Assembly (NCBI RefSeq): GCF_031877795.1
Contig: NC_133943.1
Location: forward strand, 13,199,001-13,263,000
DNA from: Strix aluco
Taxonomy: Eukaryota; Chordata; Aves; Strigiformes; Strigidae
Reading direction: 5' to 3'
Length of the DNA: 64,000 nucleotides
The notes under the pieces: generated by a model
Databases searched by the model: none
What the model saw: only the letters and a program-made list of their open reading frames with translations
What the model was told of the DNA's origin: nothing
Made by a program: the position numbers and the translations under genes
In this document: positions 12,910 to 26,130 of the stretch, in pieces
Numbering within the stretch: position 1 is the stretch's first letter
Layout of the letters: the number at the start of each line of letters is the position of its first letter

Positions 12910-15530
12910 CTAAAACACTGGCTGTGCTGGTAGAGAGCTCATCTGGGCTGTGCTCCCCGGGGGGACCTTCAGGACAGGTCCACCCCAGAGCTCTGGGAGG
13001 GAGCGGAGCTGCCTGCCATGGTGGGGGCTGCAGGGTCCCAAGTCTGAGATAGTAATCTTAAAGCACATTCATCTGCATCCATCTTGGGGATGTCTGGCTT
13101 GCCCAGGGAGTGGGAGAGGTGGTTTTAGCTTCCCGTGAGCACAGGGCTGGGGAGCACCCCATGCTGCACCCCAATGCTCAACTGCCCTTCTGGCCTGGGT
13201 GGGGGCTGCCGTGGTAGGGCCAACAGCAGCACCCGAGCTATCTAGCTTAGAGCTCCCGCAGGTCCATTTGCTGTGTTTCATGGAGGAGCATTTAATATTT
13301 TTCTTTGTCATTAGTGTGCCTGACTGTGCAATGCAAACGAGTGCCAAAGTTAGGTGTCCCCAGCTGCACGTGCTGAGCACGCTGGTGCCCAGGTAGTGCC
13401 AGCTCCTCCCAGGTACTCTAGAGAAATACCATGTACCTAACACAGGTGGGGGACTGTCCCAAGGGCTGAGCACCTCCATCCTTTATTCCTCCTGACCTTT
13501 TCTCTGTTTTACCATATCATGTTTTCATTGATGATCGTTCGATTTTTTTTTTTTTCCTGCTTGAGATATGAAGAGTGATTACCACAGAAGGGCCGGGCTG
13601 CTGGCAAATGCCTTGCTTAATGTCAACAACAATATTCTTAGCAAGCAGTACTCCAGTGACCAATCAGAAAAATCAAACAAGCAAAATTTATTGCTGTGCT
13701 ATCCTATTTCAAAGTTGCAGATAAAGTTGCGTCTTATTTGAGGGCCTTAACAAGACACTACTTTTGTCAATTTGTTTTTCTCTCCTATAATAGCAGTCTC
13801 ACAGAATCAACTGACAGATCCATGGGACTGAACTGGGCTGGGGGTACCACAAGACAGTTGCTTTGCAAAAATGTTTGTTCAGAGGTTTCCCTCCCAGCAA
13901 GAGAAATAGTTAAAGAAGCATATTTTTAATTTCTGTTGTTTGGTTGACTGGTTCAAGAGCCTAAGAAAACAATTACAGCCATAAAGACATGGGCACGCTG
14001 CTGGATACCGCAGCAGTGGAGCTGTTGGATATCCTGCTGATTTGGCTACATGTGTCACTAATTTAGCTGAAAAAGTGACACTGGGTGTTATCAAGAATCA
14101 TTCGTTGTAATTTTCTCAGATGTTTGTTGTTCATTTGAGATGAAGGTTTTAGAGAGAAATTTAAGAGTGGGTTCCTGGATAAATTAAATGATTTTGAAAA
14201 CCATATAGTAAAAAATCTAGGGCAGGCTGTACAAAGATTAAAGTTTTCATATCCACGCAGTGCTGGCTGCACAGTCACTGGCACCCCTATCTTCAGCTTG
14301 ACTAGTGAGCTTTACTAGGGGAGCTTGGAATTCCTGTCAGGGCTGGGCAAATTTTTGCTTAGAATAAGTTGGGCTTTTTCTAGTAAAAAAATTGGAAATA
14401 TTTTGCAGCTTTGAATCAAATTACTTCCTCAGGGAAAAGCTAGAAACTCCTTGATGCTTTTTAATTTTCATTCAACATTTCTATTTAAAAAAAAAAAATT
14501 AATTTATAATTTAAGAAAAGCAACACTAAAACAGAAGAATTCTCTTTGAACCATTCTGTTAAATAAATTTACTGAAATTTAGTTTTTAAGGCTAAAAGAT
14601 TTAATCTGAAATCCCCTTGACCTCCAGATATTTTATGACAGACCAAATATTTCTTTTCATTGAATCCAAAGGGAATTTTTGTGATGCCTCATCTCACTGG
14701 GACATAAAGAAATATGTTTAAAGTGTTCCAAATAAATCTGAAATTCTTTTTTCTTATAACTAAACCAACACTGTTTATACATGGTGCTATGCAGATATAA
14801 CATCTAATTTACACATGAATGCATCATCCAACGTGATATCCAATCTTTTTTTCCTTAAAAATTCCAAGTTCGGGGTATGATGTTTAATGAAACTTGTGAC
14901 TTCTCTTAGGTGTCAGAAGTGACAAGGTGTTTCCTGTCAGAGATGAGATGTCAGCTTTGATCTTCAGTGTGTTTGAACAGTATTTATCTGTAGTCCAAAA
15001 CTCCACCTCTGAGTGAGACTGTCACCCTGGAATGAGGCAGTCACATTAAAGTTGTGTCAGGGCACAACTGTGCAGCTGTAATACGGAGGGCTTCTGATTG
15101 TCTTTTTGCCACCCAGACTCTGATGACTCTGAAAGGCTGCGCCAGTGCCAGATTTCATTCTTCTGAGCTTCTGGATGGATTATTTTGTTAATAAAGATTG
15201 CTGTGTGACTCTGGAAGATTTTACCTCTGTGTCATCGTGTTAAAAAAAGGAAAGGAAATTTATAACTTACCTCTTTGAAATTCTCAAAGGCTTCCAGAAA
15301 AGTGCAAAATGTTATACTCCTTGGCTATAAATTTCATTTTTTATTACTAAGAATTCTGCTGTGTGTTAGGCCACTTCTGCTATGTGTGTGACCACTTCTG
15401 GTGCCAAAAGAAAACATAAAATAGCCTGTTTTTCAATATATACGTCCTCGAGCCATTATTCTGCATCTGACCTACAGTCTGAGTAGAGTTGCTTTGGCTG
15501 CAGTGAAGGTTTCACTCTTGTGTTTTACAG
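12910..15530. other. Non-coding sequence
   Basis: A GC-richer stretch at about 12930-13460 has overlapping open frames on both strands but no CpG island. The remainder is AT-rich, with T or A runs near 13542 and 14487. A donor-like GTAAGT on the minus strand near 15264-15269 has no good partner acceptor. No transposon was recognised. Confidence 0.5.
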
Positions 15531-15605
15531 CACCTGGAAGAAAGCCAGGCACTGGAGAGAGCAAGCAGGACTATGCAATACTACCGTGCATCAGGACAGC
15601 CTTAA
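15531..15605 (+). other. Candidate terminal-exon start
   Basis: TGTGTTTTACAG ends at 15530. The next 24 codons are open, begin HLEESQALERASRTMQYYRA and stop at TAA 15603-15605. A second frame, which would follow an upstream exon that leaves one base over, is also open for about the same length and stops just after. No polyadenylation signal lies close downstream. Having two open frames over so short a span means the frame itself is weak evidence. It could be an acceptor of a non-coding transcript, or nothing. Confidence 0.15.
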
Positions 15606-18600
15606 AATGAATGTCATGTATTCTCAGCTTTGAGAACTGAATTCCATGGGTTGTAATTGAATCCGCTGTCAGACCCATGGGGCTCAGTTCTTCAGCTTGG
15701 ATATTTCTGTCTTCACATACACAGGAGATCAAAGAAGCACTTGATCATTCGCTGACTCTTCCGGATGGTGATAGCAGCAAATAGGAGAGAAAGAATAACT
15801 GATGTGAATCATTTAACAGGGAGGCTGCATTGCAAAGGCCAGGCGCTCTCATGTTAAATAGTTATATAGTGATTGAATCTTTTCTTAGCTGATAGGCTCT
15901 GTGTTGCTCCTCACTGTTTAACTCACTCTGTTCTTTCCTCTCATTTTTATCAAGGTTACATATAAATCCCTGAGATATTGTTGATTGAATGATGGTCTCC
16001 AAATACTGCAAAGAGGTGCAATGCTCCTAACGGCAGCTATGGTGAGCTGCACTAGACCAGTGAAACCTCGACCTCCCCAGTCTGAACGCCAAGTTTGCCA
16101 ACTGGTAATCTGCTGTAACCTTCTCGATCTGGTACCACTGCTGTGCAGTTATTGTTTCTTTTGCTTTGTCTTATGCCAAATACCCATTTCAGCAAAAAAC
16201 CCCTCAGTTGTGACTGTAAAGAATATGCATTTGCACCAGCCACCAGCACCCTTACATAAACACAGATTTGCTTTCCTGAAGATGGTAATGTGCTCCCAAA
16301 GTGTTTGGATTAGGGAGCTTCTAGTGTAATCAGTGATGGCAATGTGTGTGCTGTTTGAAGCCTTGGCAACACAAGCATCCCCTTATAGTGGGATTCATTC
16401 AAGTCACAGGCTGATGCTTTTTTTCTTGGAGGATCTATGTTCAAATTTTTCATTCAGGCATCAGGAAAATAGTATTTGTGGTCTTTAAGCATGTAAAGAG
16501 TTATCATTACCAATGAGCTTTCCACCTCTTTCCTGCAATAATAACACCATCCTAAATTACATTTTTCCAACTCAGTAAAGTGGATCATGCACTGATCTTA
16601 TTCCTGTAGTGCAATGCTCTTAAAAGCATAGAAATATTAAAATCCCACAGGTGCAGGAGCAGCATGTTCAGCTAAGTAGCTTAAAACTGTCATGTGCGTT
16701 TTATTCTGAAAATGTATTTACACTAAAAATAATCAGATATAATCACTGTTGCCTGTGGATACAGATGTACCTTCATACTGATGTGCTTTTCATATAAATT
16801 TTTATTCTAAGGGTTGAAGAGTTTCTTTGTGGCTGTCTGAAATGTATCATGCTCACCAGTCTAGAAATTATAGTACTTGGAAGAACTCACCAGTTCCACC
16901 AGATCCTGCTGTCGGAATATCCATTAAACAAGAGGGAGTAACACACAAAGCAAAGGACGATACTGAAGCTTCATTGTTTTCACTTCCTCTATCATCCCTG
17001 CCTGAAAAAATAAATTAAAGGTCAGAGTTAGCAAAATCTGCAAAAGAAGAGAGAGCAACAAAACAGTTTTACAGGATGTCTAACTCAGACAGTGTGGTGG
17101 ATGTCAGATGGCTGAAGGCGCAAAACTTCGTCCATTTCCTTCACTATGAAGCCCAGCCTCCAGAAAGTGATGCAGCAGAGAAGATGATGTGTATGGTGGT
17201 AACCACACAAGGCCACTGATGAAGTAAAGATGGTCTCTGGTACAGGAGTCTTTGCAGTCCCCTCTCTTTGAGAGCAGTCCTCAAAATGTGGTGTAAGTAA
17301 TGCTTTTTTTCCTCAAAAGTCTGCAGTAAATCGTGAACTAATAATAGCACTATTGATGTTATCTCAATTTAAGCTTAAGTAGTTAAAACATGGAGGGGTG
17401 AACAAGTCACCATTGTGTGAGGGAACCATGCCTTTGGTGAACTGCAAATGGGACATCACTACTAAATAGCTGGTAGCTACGTCTGCGTGCTGCTGAACCC
17501 CCCAAGTGCCACAGACTGCCTGTGTCTAGGTGAAAGTCATGAAACTTCTGTCTAGGTCTTGAGCTCCAGCTCTCCCTGAATGTTGACCTTGCATGTAGGA
17601 AAACAGTTGCACAGCCCATGTGTAGCGAAAAAGTAGTTGGTATTTGTGTCCTGGGCAAGTGTATGTTCTGATCATAGCTGTTCATGTGAAAAAGAGTGAG
17701 GGAAAGAGCTGTTCCCAGAGTTTGTTATTCTCAAGCCTTTTTTCTCTCAAAGCTGCCTAGGTGTTTTCTGTGCTCTACGACTGCTGCGGGGTGAGAGAGA
17801 ACAGATTGAAACAATTAGGCACAGGACTATTTTGAAAGCAGAAGCAAGCCTGCCTTTCAGCCCCGCAGTGACCAACCCATCAGTGTGTTCTTCCTTTGCT
17901 ACAGGCTACAGTAGCTACTTTCAAACCTTGCTTGCCCTGGATGACAAGGCATGTTCTTTTTGGATATTCTTGGAATCTTTAAACCAGATGATAAGTCTTC
18001 AAGTCTCACTCAGACTGTCCTACTGACAGTGTCGTGTCTTTCCAGCAGAATAGAAAGTGGTTTTAGCATGTGGTTTCAAACCAATGTACGTTCTGCCTGT
18101 CTAATTATGCTGCCTCGCTGTATACATGTTTATTCTACTTCAGTGTGACCAGGGCAGTCCTCAGGATGCCCCAGCCTGCAGCTCAGACCCCAGCCAGCCT
18201 GCACGGGGATACGTGCCTCTCAGCACACCGAAGTAATGCAGTGTCACAGTACCGAAGGTTAAAGCAACTCAGTGACTCATTTTCTGACGCTCTGTCAGAT
18301 GTATGATGTGTTATGTGTATTAATTGATACAAGTCCTTACTGAATTCACCCGCTTTGTGCACAAGCACCAGAATTGAAAGCACTGCAACCCTCATGACTG
18401 CATCTATTCTGAAGGTTTTTCTCATCTCTTTCAATTCCCTGACTTACAAAACTGATCTCTTTAATCTGGTACTCTAAATGTTTCATTTTGGAGTGAAATT
18501 CTGATTTGTCATTGTGCTTTTTTTCCTCTTAGCAGAATCATTTAGGTGAATTCAGCTATATTTGTTAGTGTTGCTATAGATTTGAAACTTGATTTTGGGG

Positions 18601-20370
18601 CAAGTAAAGCATTTGCTAAAAAGATATACCCTTTCTCTATCCTTTTCAAGCTAATATATGCCACCTTCTGGTGCTTATTCACAGATCTTACTCTGTTTAT
18701 TTTCTTCTGAATAAATCAATGGGCTGAATCCCTCTGGCACAGATCTGGCAGACCAGCAAGGCTGCCTACATTTTGCAGATGAATAAACTGAGAGTCCAAA
18801 CACTTAAAATGGAGAAGCAGCCCTGAATTCTGGTGCATGCTTGTTGCTCTTCACTTGTGGCTTTCTGCTTACTATTCACAACAAACAAATGAGGACAAAC
18901 TCCTACACCCTTCTTCTTCTGGTATGAGCGTGCCCCAGCGTCACCCACTGCCGCTGTGTGGTTTGCAGCCTCCCACTCCCTTGGCTGATGTTCTGTCCCC
19001 CCTTCTGGGTCCTTGATCCCTCACTGCCTGTCTCAGGGCATCTCTCTTGTGGTTTTTTGGCTTTTCTCCCCCGTATATTGTGGGATTGTCTCTCTTTTCT
19101 TCTTTTTTTTTTTTTTTTTTTCTCTGTAGCTCATCCCCCAGGACTCTTTTCTCCCTGCTTCAAGATAGTGCTTGAATCTGGTGAAAAAAAGCAAAACTCA
19201 TGAGTGCTGGAAGGGCTTGTGCACTACTTCAAAAGCAGAATGGAAACAAATGGTGAAGCAACACAGAGAGGGGAGTGGACAGAGGCTGACGCAGAGAGAG
19301 GAGCTGCTGCAGCAGTAACAGCTCTGTAGGTGTTTGCATTTTTTGCATTGCAGGTAAGGTGGTGCCCTGTGGCATTAAGCACTGCTCCCTTTTGCTTCTT
19401 GCCACCCATCATCTCCTTAAGCCTCTGCATTTCTTGTTCGTACTGTGTGTATGTTGTCCAGTGAATGCTGATGAGAGGTGTTAGTGCAGGCTGCAGACAG
19501 GTGTTTATTCTCAGCAAATGATCTTAGGCCTTTTCAAATGAGTGGCTGTGCATTGCACACTCCTCTAGAGATGGCTCTGCGCTTGCTGCCCTTTGGTACC
19601 CCAAGACAAGATAGCTGTTGCTGACTGTGGCTCATCTTTTTGGCTAACATCCCTTTTTGCTTCCAGGAAAATGATGAGTTTATGTCAGGTTCAGTAATCC
19701 TGATGTCTGCACAGTTGAGAGAAATAGCACTTTAATGTGAGCATGAGTGTGCATGTATATATATGGAAACTACAGCTTTGACAAGCCTCTCATCTGCCTT
19801 GGAAAAGAAACAGCAGGGCTTAAAAGCTATGGAGTCGCAATATGCTGACTAAGGTCACTAGTTTTCAGTGACTCACAATCTGTTTTTCTGGCAGCCCAAC
19901 CATACAGCAGGTTGTGCTTTTTTTATCTTCTGTTTCTTTCCTTTAAAAAAATTCTACATCAGAAAAGTTAATACCTAAAGATAGCCTGGAAGGTCTGTCC
20001 CTTTGATGGGTTACATGCACTCAGGTATAGAAACCTCTGTTCACTGGCATCCCTCCCTCACTCTGCTGTACTAGCCTGTTTTTGCACTGGCAAGGAGACA
20101 CTTCTAAAATTTACATTAGGTTAAAGTTATTATGAAAGATATTTGCTAGGTTGTCTTTCTGATAGTCATCCTTGTCCTCCATTCTCTGACTGCTTGCTGC
20201 CGACCTGGAGAGGACTGTTGGGCAAAGCCAATGTGCAATTATCTCACTGAGGCACTGAGATGTTTCTGGCTGCCATTAAGCATCTAGTTTCTAAAATGGG
20301 GGACTTTTACACTTTTTTTTTTTTTCTTTTCTGTGCTGAAGATGGGACTTATACTGCCTCAGCCCTTATG
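15606..20370. other. Non-coding sequence with long T tract
   Basis: No gene or transposon was recognised. A run of 19 T at 19103-19121 leads into TCTCTGTAG. That resembles a strong acceptor, but no donor-bounded coding frame follows it. Short open frames overlap on both strands throughout. Confidence 0.5.
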
Positions 20371-20502
20371 GATCATAGACTCATAGAATCATTTGAGTTG
20401 GAAGGGACCTTAAAGATCACCTAGTTCCAACCCCCCTGCCATGGGCAGGGACACCTTCCACTAGACCAGGTTGCTCACAGCCCCGTCCAACCTGGCCTTG
20501 AG
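20371..20502 (-). mobile_element. CR1 LINE 3'-end fragment
   Basis: On the + strand this opens with tandem CATAGA-type octamers and continues with the GGAAGGGACCTTAAAG tail, then the CCACTAGACCAGGTTGCTC segment and CCAACCTGGCCTTGA. That is the reverse complement of an avian CR1 terminus. Only about 130 bp remain. It covers the last codons of ORF2 and the 3' UTR, as expected from CR1's strong 5' truncation. The element's own sense strand is minus. Confidence 0.95.
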
Positions 20503-23500
20503 CTCTTCCTTGATTACTTGGAATTAGTCAAAGAATGTAATTTGTTAGAAGAATCTGCCAAGATAGGATAGTCTTACTTTCATTTTTGTAAATTATTTTA
20601 AAGGTCTCTGACTTTCCTCCCTTTTGTTTTCCTCTTTTATTCCGCAAAAATTTTGTTGTCTACTACCTGTTGAAAAAAACTATCAATTTTGGAACAAACA
20701 AACGTACAGGCATTGGGAAAGACAATTGTTTCAAGATGCGAAGAAAATTTTAAAATCAGATTTGAAATAAAAATTCATTGCGCAGAAGATTTCTCTGTAT
20801 GGATTGATATCTGTTGCTTGCCTCTAAACTCCACTGCAGTGCAGGTGATGGCCGAGCACCACAAACCTTCATGCATCGCCGCCACAGTAACAGGCAGCAC
20901 TTCCACTGTGCTGCAGAGGTACCTCTCAGAAGCAGGTCATAGAGAAATGAATTAATTTGTATAAAAATAATCATCACTGGGATGATTCTTTCAGATTCAT
21001 AATAGTGTATTAAATAATGATCATTAATTTGTTGTTTAGAAAAAAAAAAAAGAACCCAGCCAAGCATTTCCACTTTCTATAGATAGCAATTCAATTACTA
21101 TTGTGCTGGAGTTAAATCTCTTGGTATTCCTGTGAGAATTTTTATTCTTTATTTATTCTCATTTTATAGACTGGGACACAGGGACATACTTGGCTGGGGA
21201 CACAAAATGAATCTATTTGAAGTTTTCTAGGAATTTTGCCATAGTTAATATCACTGGTTGAAAGGCGTGCGTATAAAGGAACCTATCAGTGTTGCCTGTA
21301 GCTCAGTCCTCCTCTGAACAGATGCCCACAGTGCAGAAATGTCCATTTTCTGCTTGCACTGTTTCTCAGAAAGTTGCTCTGCCTGTTCCTGCCAGGGAGA
21401 GATCTTACAGGAGAGGAAAATGCCTCCTGATGCCCATGAATCACCAAACACTATGGGAGGCAGGACCACCTAAATCACAGCCCCACTTCAAAAGCCTCCT
21501 GATAACATTGTACAGCTTCACTTGTTCTTCACATTTCCTCCTTTCTGTGTTTCCCTGTGCAAGCTCAGGCAAGGAAGAGATTTTCCTGGATACAGAAATC
21601 TGTGGCTCTGGTGGCATTTTTACACACATTGCTGCCAATCAACTGGTTCATGCAGAAAGCCCTTCAGAGCGGACCTGAGGCCACAGCACATCCTTCACTG
21701 CCTGGCCACGTGCACCATGGTTAGGGGCTTAAGAGTGGAAATTTTTATATTTTCCAGCATGAAAACAAAGCTCTTCTTTTGACTGAGAACTCATGCAGCG
21801 CTGACAGCATTTGCTGGGGTGCTGCCAAATAACAAAGGGCAATATTTTCTTTAAAGAGCAGAAAGCATATTAAAAGTTTCTAGGCCGTGTTAGTGAAAAT
21901 CTCAGAGTCACTTGATTAGGAACTTGAAGTTAGTCGGACTCCTTCCAGCTTCCCCACTTCACCCTCGTTTCTGCGTGATACTGCAGCTGCTCTGATGAAA
22001 AACAGTTATTTAAAAATTTGCTTGTAGCTATGGCAACCTTCATGCACTGTATTTCAATTGAAACTCTCAAACAGCAGCAGAAGTTTCTTAATAGGATATT
22101 TATGAAGATTTTAGTCTTTGTACATTTTAAAATGGAAATATTCCATTTCTAAAGGGGGGTTATCAAAATCTCATTAATTTTGGAACTGCATTTTTGTTTT
22201 GAGAGCTGTTGCTTAGCTCTTTTTTTGTGGGGTTTTGTTTTTGTTTAAGATTCCTCTGGTTGCTTTAACGCTTCAGAACCTGAGACCTGGGGCACTTTCC
22301 AAATGCTTACTCCTCTCCTGCCTGTGCCTGGCCTCCCACTCACTCTGGCAGATGGCTGGTTTTGTAGAGGCTTGGTGGAGGGACAGGGCAACCAGTTGTG
22401 GTGGGATCAGGCTGGCGGGGCTGGAGCATTGCCAGGGATCTCATACTTTGTATTCCCACAGTAAATAACCCAGGTGGTTTATTTAGCCCTTTGCCCATGC
22501 AGTTTCCAGGTGTCTGCCTGCTCCAAGAGAAGCAAATAGGGGTGCTTGCAGTTAGATTATTTAGTACCTCCATGATATTTCAATGTTTCTTCTCAAAGGC
22601 ACGAACTTTCAGAGTGTACTCAATTTGTCTAGGAATAGTCACAGTAGGTTTTAACCTCACAGACGACTCAGTGTGCTAGCTGCACCTTGGAAGGGTTAAG
22701 TTTGCAAACCTGCTATTTTTCTTTTGTTTTCTTCCCTTTTTCTCTGTGCATTCACACCTTCAAACTCATGAGGATAAAAGATAGAAATTCTCTGCTGAGA
22801 TATAAATTCTGCTGCCCTAAACTCCCTCAAGCCCTGATGATATGTTCTGGTGCCTCTGAAGTGTGGATAGGTCTAATTAATATTGTTTCTTGATCAATGG
22901 TTTTGACACAAATTCATCAAAAGAATTTATGTAATTACAGCTGTAACAGCAAGGGCTTTTTGCTAGGAAGCTGCCAGTGCTGCAGTGGGGAAGTCTACTC
23001 CTAGCGAGGGGGTTTTTGGCCTCCAGTTGCTGTAGGTGCGTGACTGCCCCATCCCTCTTGTTTGGGTTTTTTTTGCCTGGGCAGGTTTGAAGCTACTGGT
23101 TTGCACTGGAAGATGCTTGACGTGTGGACAGGCACCTTCCTCATTTAGGACAAGTTTGTATAACTGAGCATTGGTACCTTTTGTCTGTACCAACTTTTTG
23201 TCTGACCCATATGGTGAAATGTTCGTTTTTGGAAATGCCTCACAATAGGTTAAAATGAGCCAGCTGAGGAGGTGTTACAGGGTATTCAAAGAGGATTTTT
23301 GTGTTTCGTTGTTCTAATCTGCAGAAAAAAGAGTTGAATCGATCACATTTCTCACAATACTTCTAAGCGAAAACATGTAAGAGATGTGAAACATTCAACA
23401 CCCTCTAGCCCTCCCATCCTGCATTTAGGATGACTGACATTGTCTCTACCCTTCTCCTGGCACAATGGACATCCAGTGTCTAATTTGTATGCCACGTCTA

Positions 23501-25393
23501 TTGCTGTGATCAGAGGAGACAGGACCAGGACACAGAAGAATATGTGCCTATTAGATAGGCAGGGCTCTAGAAGGGGAATTGCACTACTTCAAAAGAGATT
23601 AAATTAAATGATGGAACTTTGCAGTCCATTGACTGCGCTATACCAACTATACTTTATTCAGGGTTGTGAAGCTCTAATGGAGATTGGAAAAGCTGCCAAA
23701 GGGGCTAGAATTATATCTGTATTGGAATGGGAAGTTTCTGGTTTGATAAGAAATTAGAAGGATCGAAGAAAATAAGGCTGGGTGGGATCTTAAGGAATCC
23801 TCTAGACCATGCAATGTGCTGAGAGGCATTAATAGACATCAAGGAGGTGCAGGGCTTGGGTTCAGGGCGGGATCTAAGCTCTAGCAGTTTTATGTTGTAA
23901 AATTGCCCTATCACAGTACAACCACACATCAAAGGATTTGCACAGCGCTGCATGCCTTTGGCATGGAGGTGAATGCGCAGGAGTGAGGAGAGCTGAGGTG
24001 TGCCCGTCCTTCCCTGAGCACCAGCAAGGTCTTTTATAAACCAGCACGGTGTGAAAGAGGCTGTGGATACAGGGCTGCAGAGACGTCATCCAGTCATGTC
24101 CGTCCTCTCTTCCACTATATCCTATGCAGATAATAACTTGGTCTGCCCTGAGGATTAAAGCTTTTCTGCCTTTTTTTGGAAAGTGCCACGTGCAGCATGC
24201 AGACAGGGCTTCACTGCATTGCCATCCATATGCTGCGGATACAGCAGGATCAATGCCAAACTGTGGATTAAAATAGCATTAACACCGTCTACTTTGGGAC
24301 ATTGTACTGAGGCCGTCATAACATGAGCCAAATCTTTCTGACTTAAGAAAAAATGTTATCTTCTGTTTGCATAGAGGCAGTCAAGAAGCTGTGTTAGAAG
24401 CTATAGCATACCTTGTTATGTTTTTCTGGTTTGTTTGTTGGTTTTAAAGTCAAACTGTCTTCTTTCAGCAGTTGGAGAAGGTGAGCACAGTCAAAAGGCC
24501 AAAGACAGGGAATGATGCTGGGATAATTTGCTTCAGCAGGATTTGTGCCCTGTATAAGTTAACTTGCAGCTGGCGATCCACCTTTGCTTAGATTTCATTT
24601 CAATGGGAATTTTCTGACTCACTTTTTATGATGGGAAGATGTAGATACATCTAACTCTTTCCAGCAATTCAGTGCTTTTAGCTGCAAAACTATAATGGAA
24701 TGAAAAATGCAGTTTGGAAAGTAGCCAACAATGTTGGTTTTGTTCTGTAGTTTCCCACTGAAAAAAAGGGGGAGATTTTTCCCCTGCTACTCAAAACACA
24801 GAAACAAAATCTAACAACAGCTCACAACTGGAAGGAATTGACCAAGTAGATACATGACCTACAACTTATTAAAGCTGTTTTCAGCACCTATTTGGAGGAA
24901 CCACTGAATCACTGCACCTCCTCAGCCCTCACCGGGTCGTGCTGCTGCCACCGGAGCAGCTTGTGGTGGCTTGCCCTGCTCTGGCCTGTTGCGCCTGCGG
25001 CCTGGTGGTGCTGCCAGGCCCAGCTCTTGCAGGATATCTTACACCGAAACAAACGTACAAATATTTATAAGACCCCTTTAAACATCTGCCTGTCACCCAT
25101 CTGGCTTCCTTTATTCAGATGCAATGCGATGTTTCCAACGTATCTAGTCCTTCTCTAATTTAATCCATTAAGAGTTTTAAGACCCACTACTCCATCACTT
25201 CATAGGAGCTCTCCAGCTAAATCTGGTGGGTCAGTAATTTTGAAATTAGTCTTGGTAATTTTCTTAGCGTTTCAAGTTTCATTTCTCCCTCCTGGCTAGA
25301 CACATGGCAAGCTCCGGCCTCGTATTTCTACTGTTTGGTTTGACTTCAGGGATTTTCCTCTCTCCCCTTAATCTTGCAGTTTGCTTCCTCAGG
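20503..25393. other. Non-coding sequence
   Basis: No recognisable gene or transposon. T or A runs occur near 20312-20325 (just left of the CR1 fragment) and 21039-21051. Open frames up to 129 codons (for example 21289-21678) begin with non-ATG codons and overlap competing frames. A GC-richer patch lies at 24900-25030, without the CpG density of the island to its right. Confidence 0.5.
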
Positions 25394-25420
25394 AAAAAAA
25401 AAAAAAGAAAAAAAAAAAAA
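25394..25420. repeat. A-tract (A13-G-A13)
   Basis: Two runs of 13 A are separated by a single G. The tract lies about 180 bp left of the CpG island. Long A-tracts resist nucleosome formation, so its position next to the island may matter for chromatin, but this is inferred from composition only. Confidence 0.9.
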
Positions 25421-25599
25421 GTGCTGTGAACTGCTGATTAAATGAAACTATCATCTCGTATAAACCCCTTCTGAGGTCCAAGAAATTTTGTGATAAAGCC
25501 TAGTTCTCTGGTGCAAACTCCTCAAAATTGGCTGAGAAACTGAAAACGTGCATATTTATTTGAGCAGAACAAATATTTACAGGAGCCTTCTAAGCTCTG

Positions 25600-25935
25600 G
25601 CTCCTGCCATCTGGCTCTGCTGCCTCGGAGGCGCTGGAGCCTTCCCGGCGCGGCTGGCCCTCGCCTACACGGGCGGGGGAACGGAGGGGCTTGGCGTGGC
25701 GGGGCTTTTCCTCCCTTTCCCCAGACAGCGAGAAAAGTTGCGACGCTCGTTTTACCCATTAGAGGGCAGAAATGTAACAGCAAAGACCGTGCAGAGCGCG
25801 GGGGGAGCGCCCGCTATCCCACCTCCCTGGCCGCGCTCTACCGCGCCTCTCCGCGCTGTAGCGCGCTGGACCGCCCCGCTCCGCGCCGGCCCGGCAAACG
25901 GGCGCTGAAACCGAGCCCTGTTAGTCCGGTTTGGG
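25600..25935. promoter_or_regulatory. CpG island, possible promoter
   Basis: I count about 40 CpGs in roughly 330 bp, while the rest of the window is CpG-depleted. A GGGCGGGG Sp1-type GC box lies at 25671-25678 and a related GGCGTGGCGGGG at 25693-25704. Dense CGCG clusters fill 25795-25915. In vertebrates such an unmethylated-looking island usually marks a promoter, often bidirectional. Direction and gene are not evident: open frames in all directions reflect GC-rich composition, and I found no convincing first-exon donor. The start of a non-coding RNA, an orphan or intragenic island, or an alternative promoter are all compatible. Confidence 0.7.
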
Positions 25936-25989
25936 ATCCGGGTTAATCCACTCCTGCTTTTCAAACACATCAGGCTCTTCGTTTCAGAA

Positions 25990-26059
25990 GGGAAAGGGAA
26001 AGGGAAAGGGAAAGGGAAAGGGAAAGGGAAAGGGAAAGGGAAAGGGAAAGGGAAAGGGG
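25990..26059 (+). repeat. (GGGAAA)11 array with G-quadruplex potential
   Basis: Eleven perfect hexamers are followed by GGGG, giving twelve G-tracts separated by three-base loops on one strand. This satisfies the canonical G3N1-7 quadruplex pattern several times over. The minus strand reads as alternating Pro-Phe codons and creates a spurious open frame. The array lies about 55 bp right of the CpG island. Confidence 0.95.
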
Positions 26060-26116
26060 TGCGAACTAGAGTGTGGGCATCTGGTGAAATCGGTTGCTAA
26101 GTGTCTGTGAAGCATT

Positions 26117-26130
26117 GGGGGGGGGGGGGG
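26117..26130 (+). repeat. Run of 14 G
   Basis: Fourteen consecutive G bases lie on the same strand as the GGGAAA array and 57 bp beyond it. Length is likely to be polymorphic and error-prone in sequencing. Confidence 0.9.

Noticed and set aside
19103-19130. Strong-looking acceptor after a 19-T run
   Set aside because: No donor-bounded or conserved-looking frame follows, and the pyrimidine tract is a simple homopolymer.
25548-25946. 132-codon + strand frame over the CpG island
   Set aside because: It starts with a non-ATG codon, several frames are open there because GC-rich DNA has few stops, and composition is Arg/Pro/Ala-rich as expected by chance.
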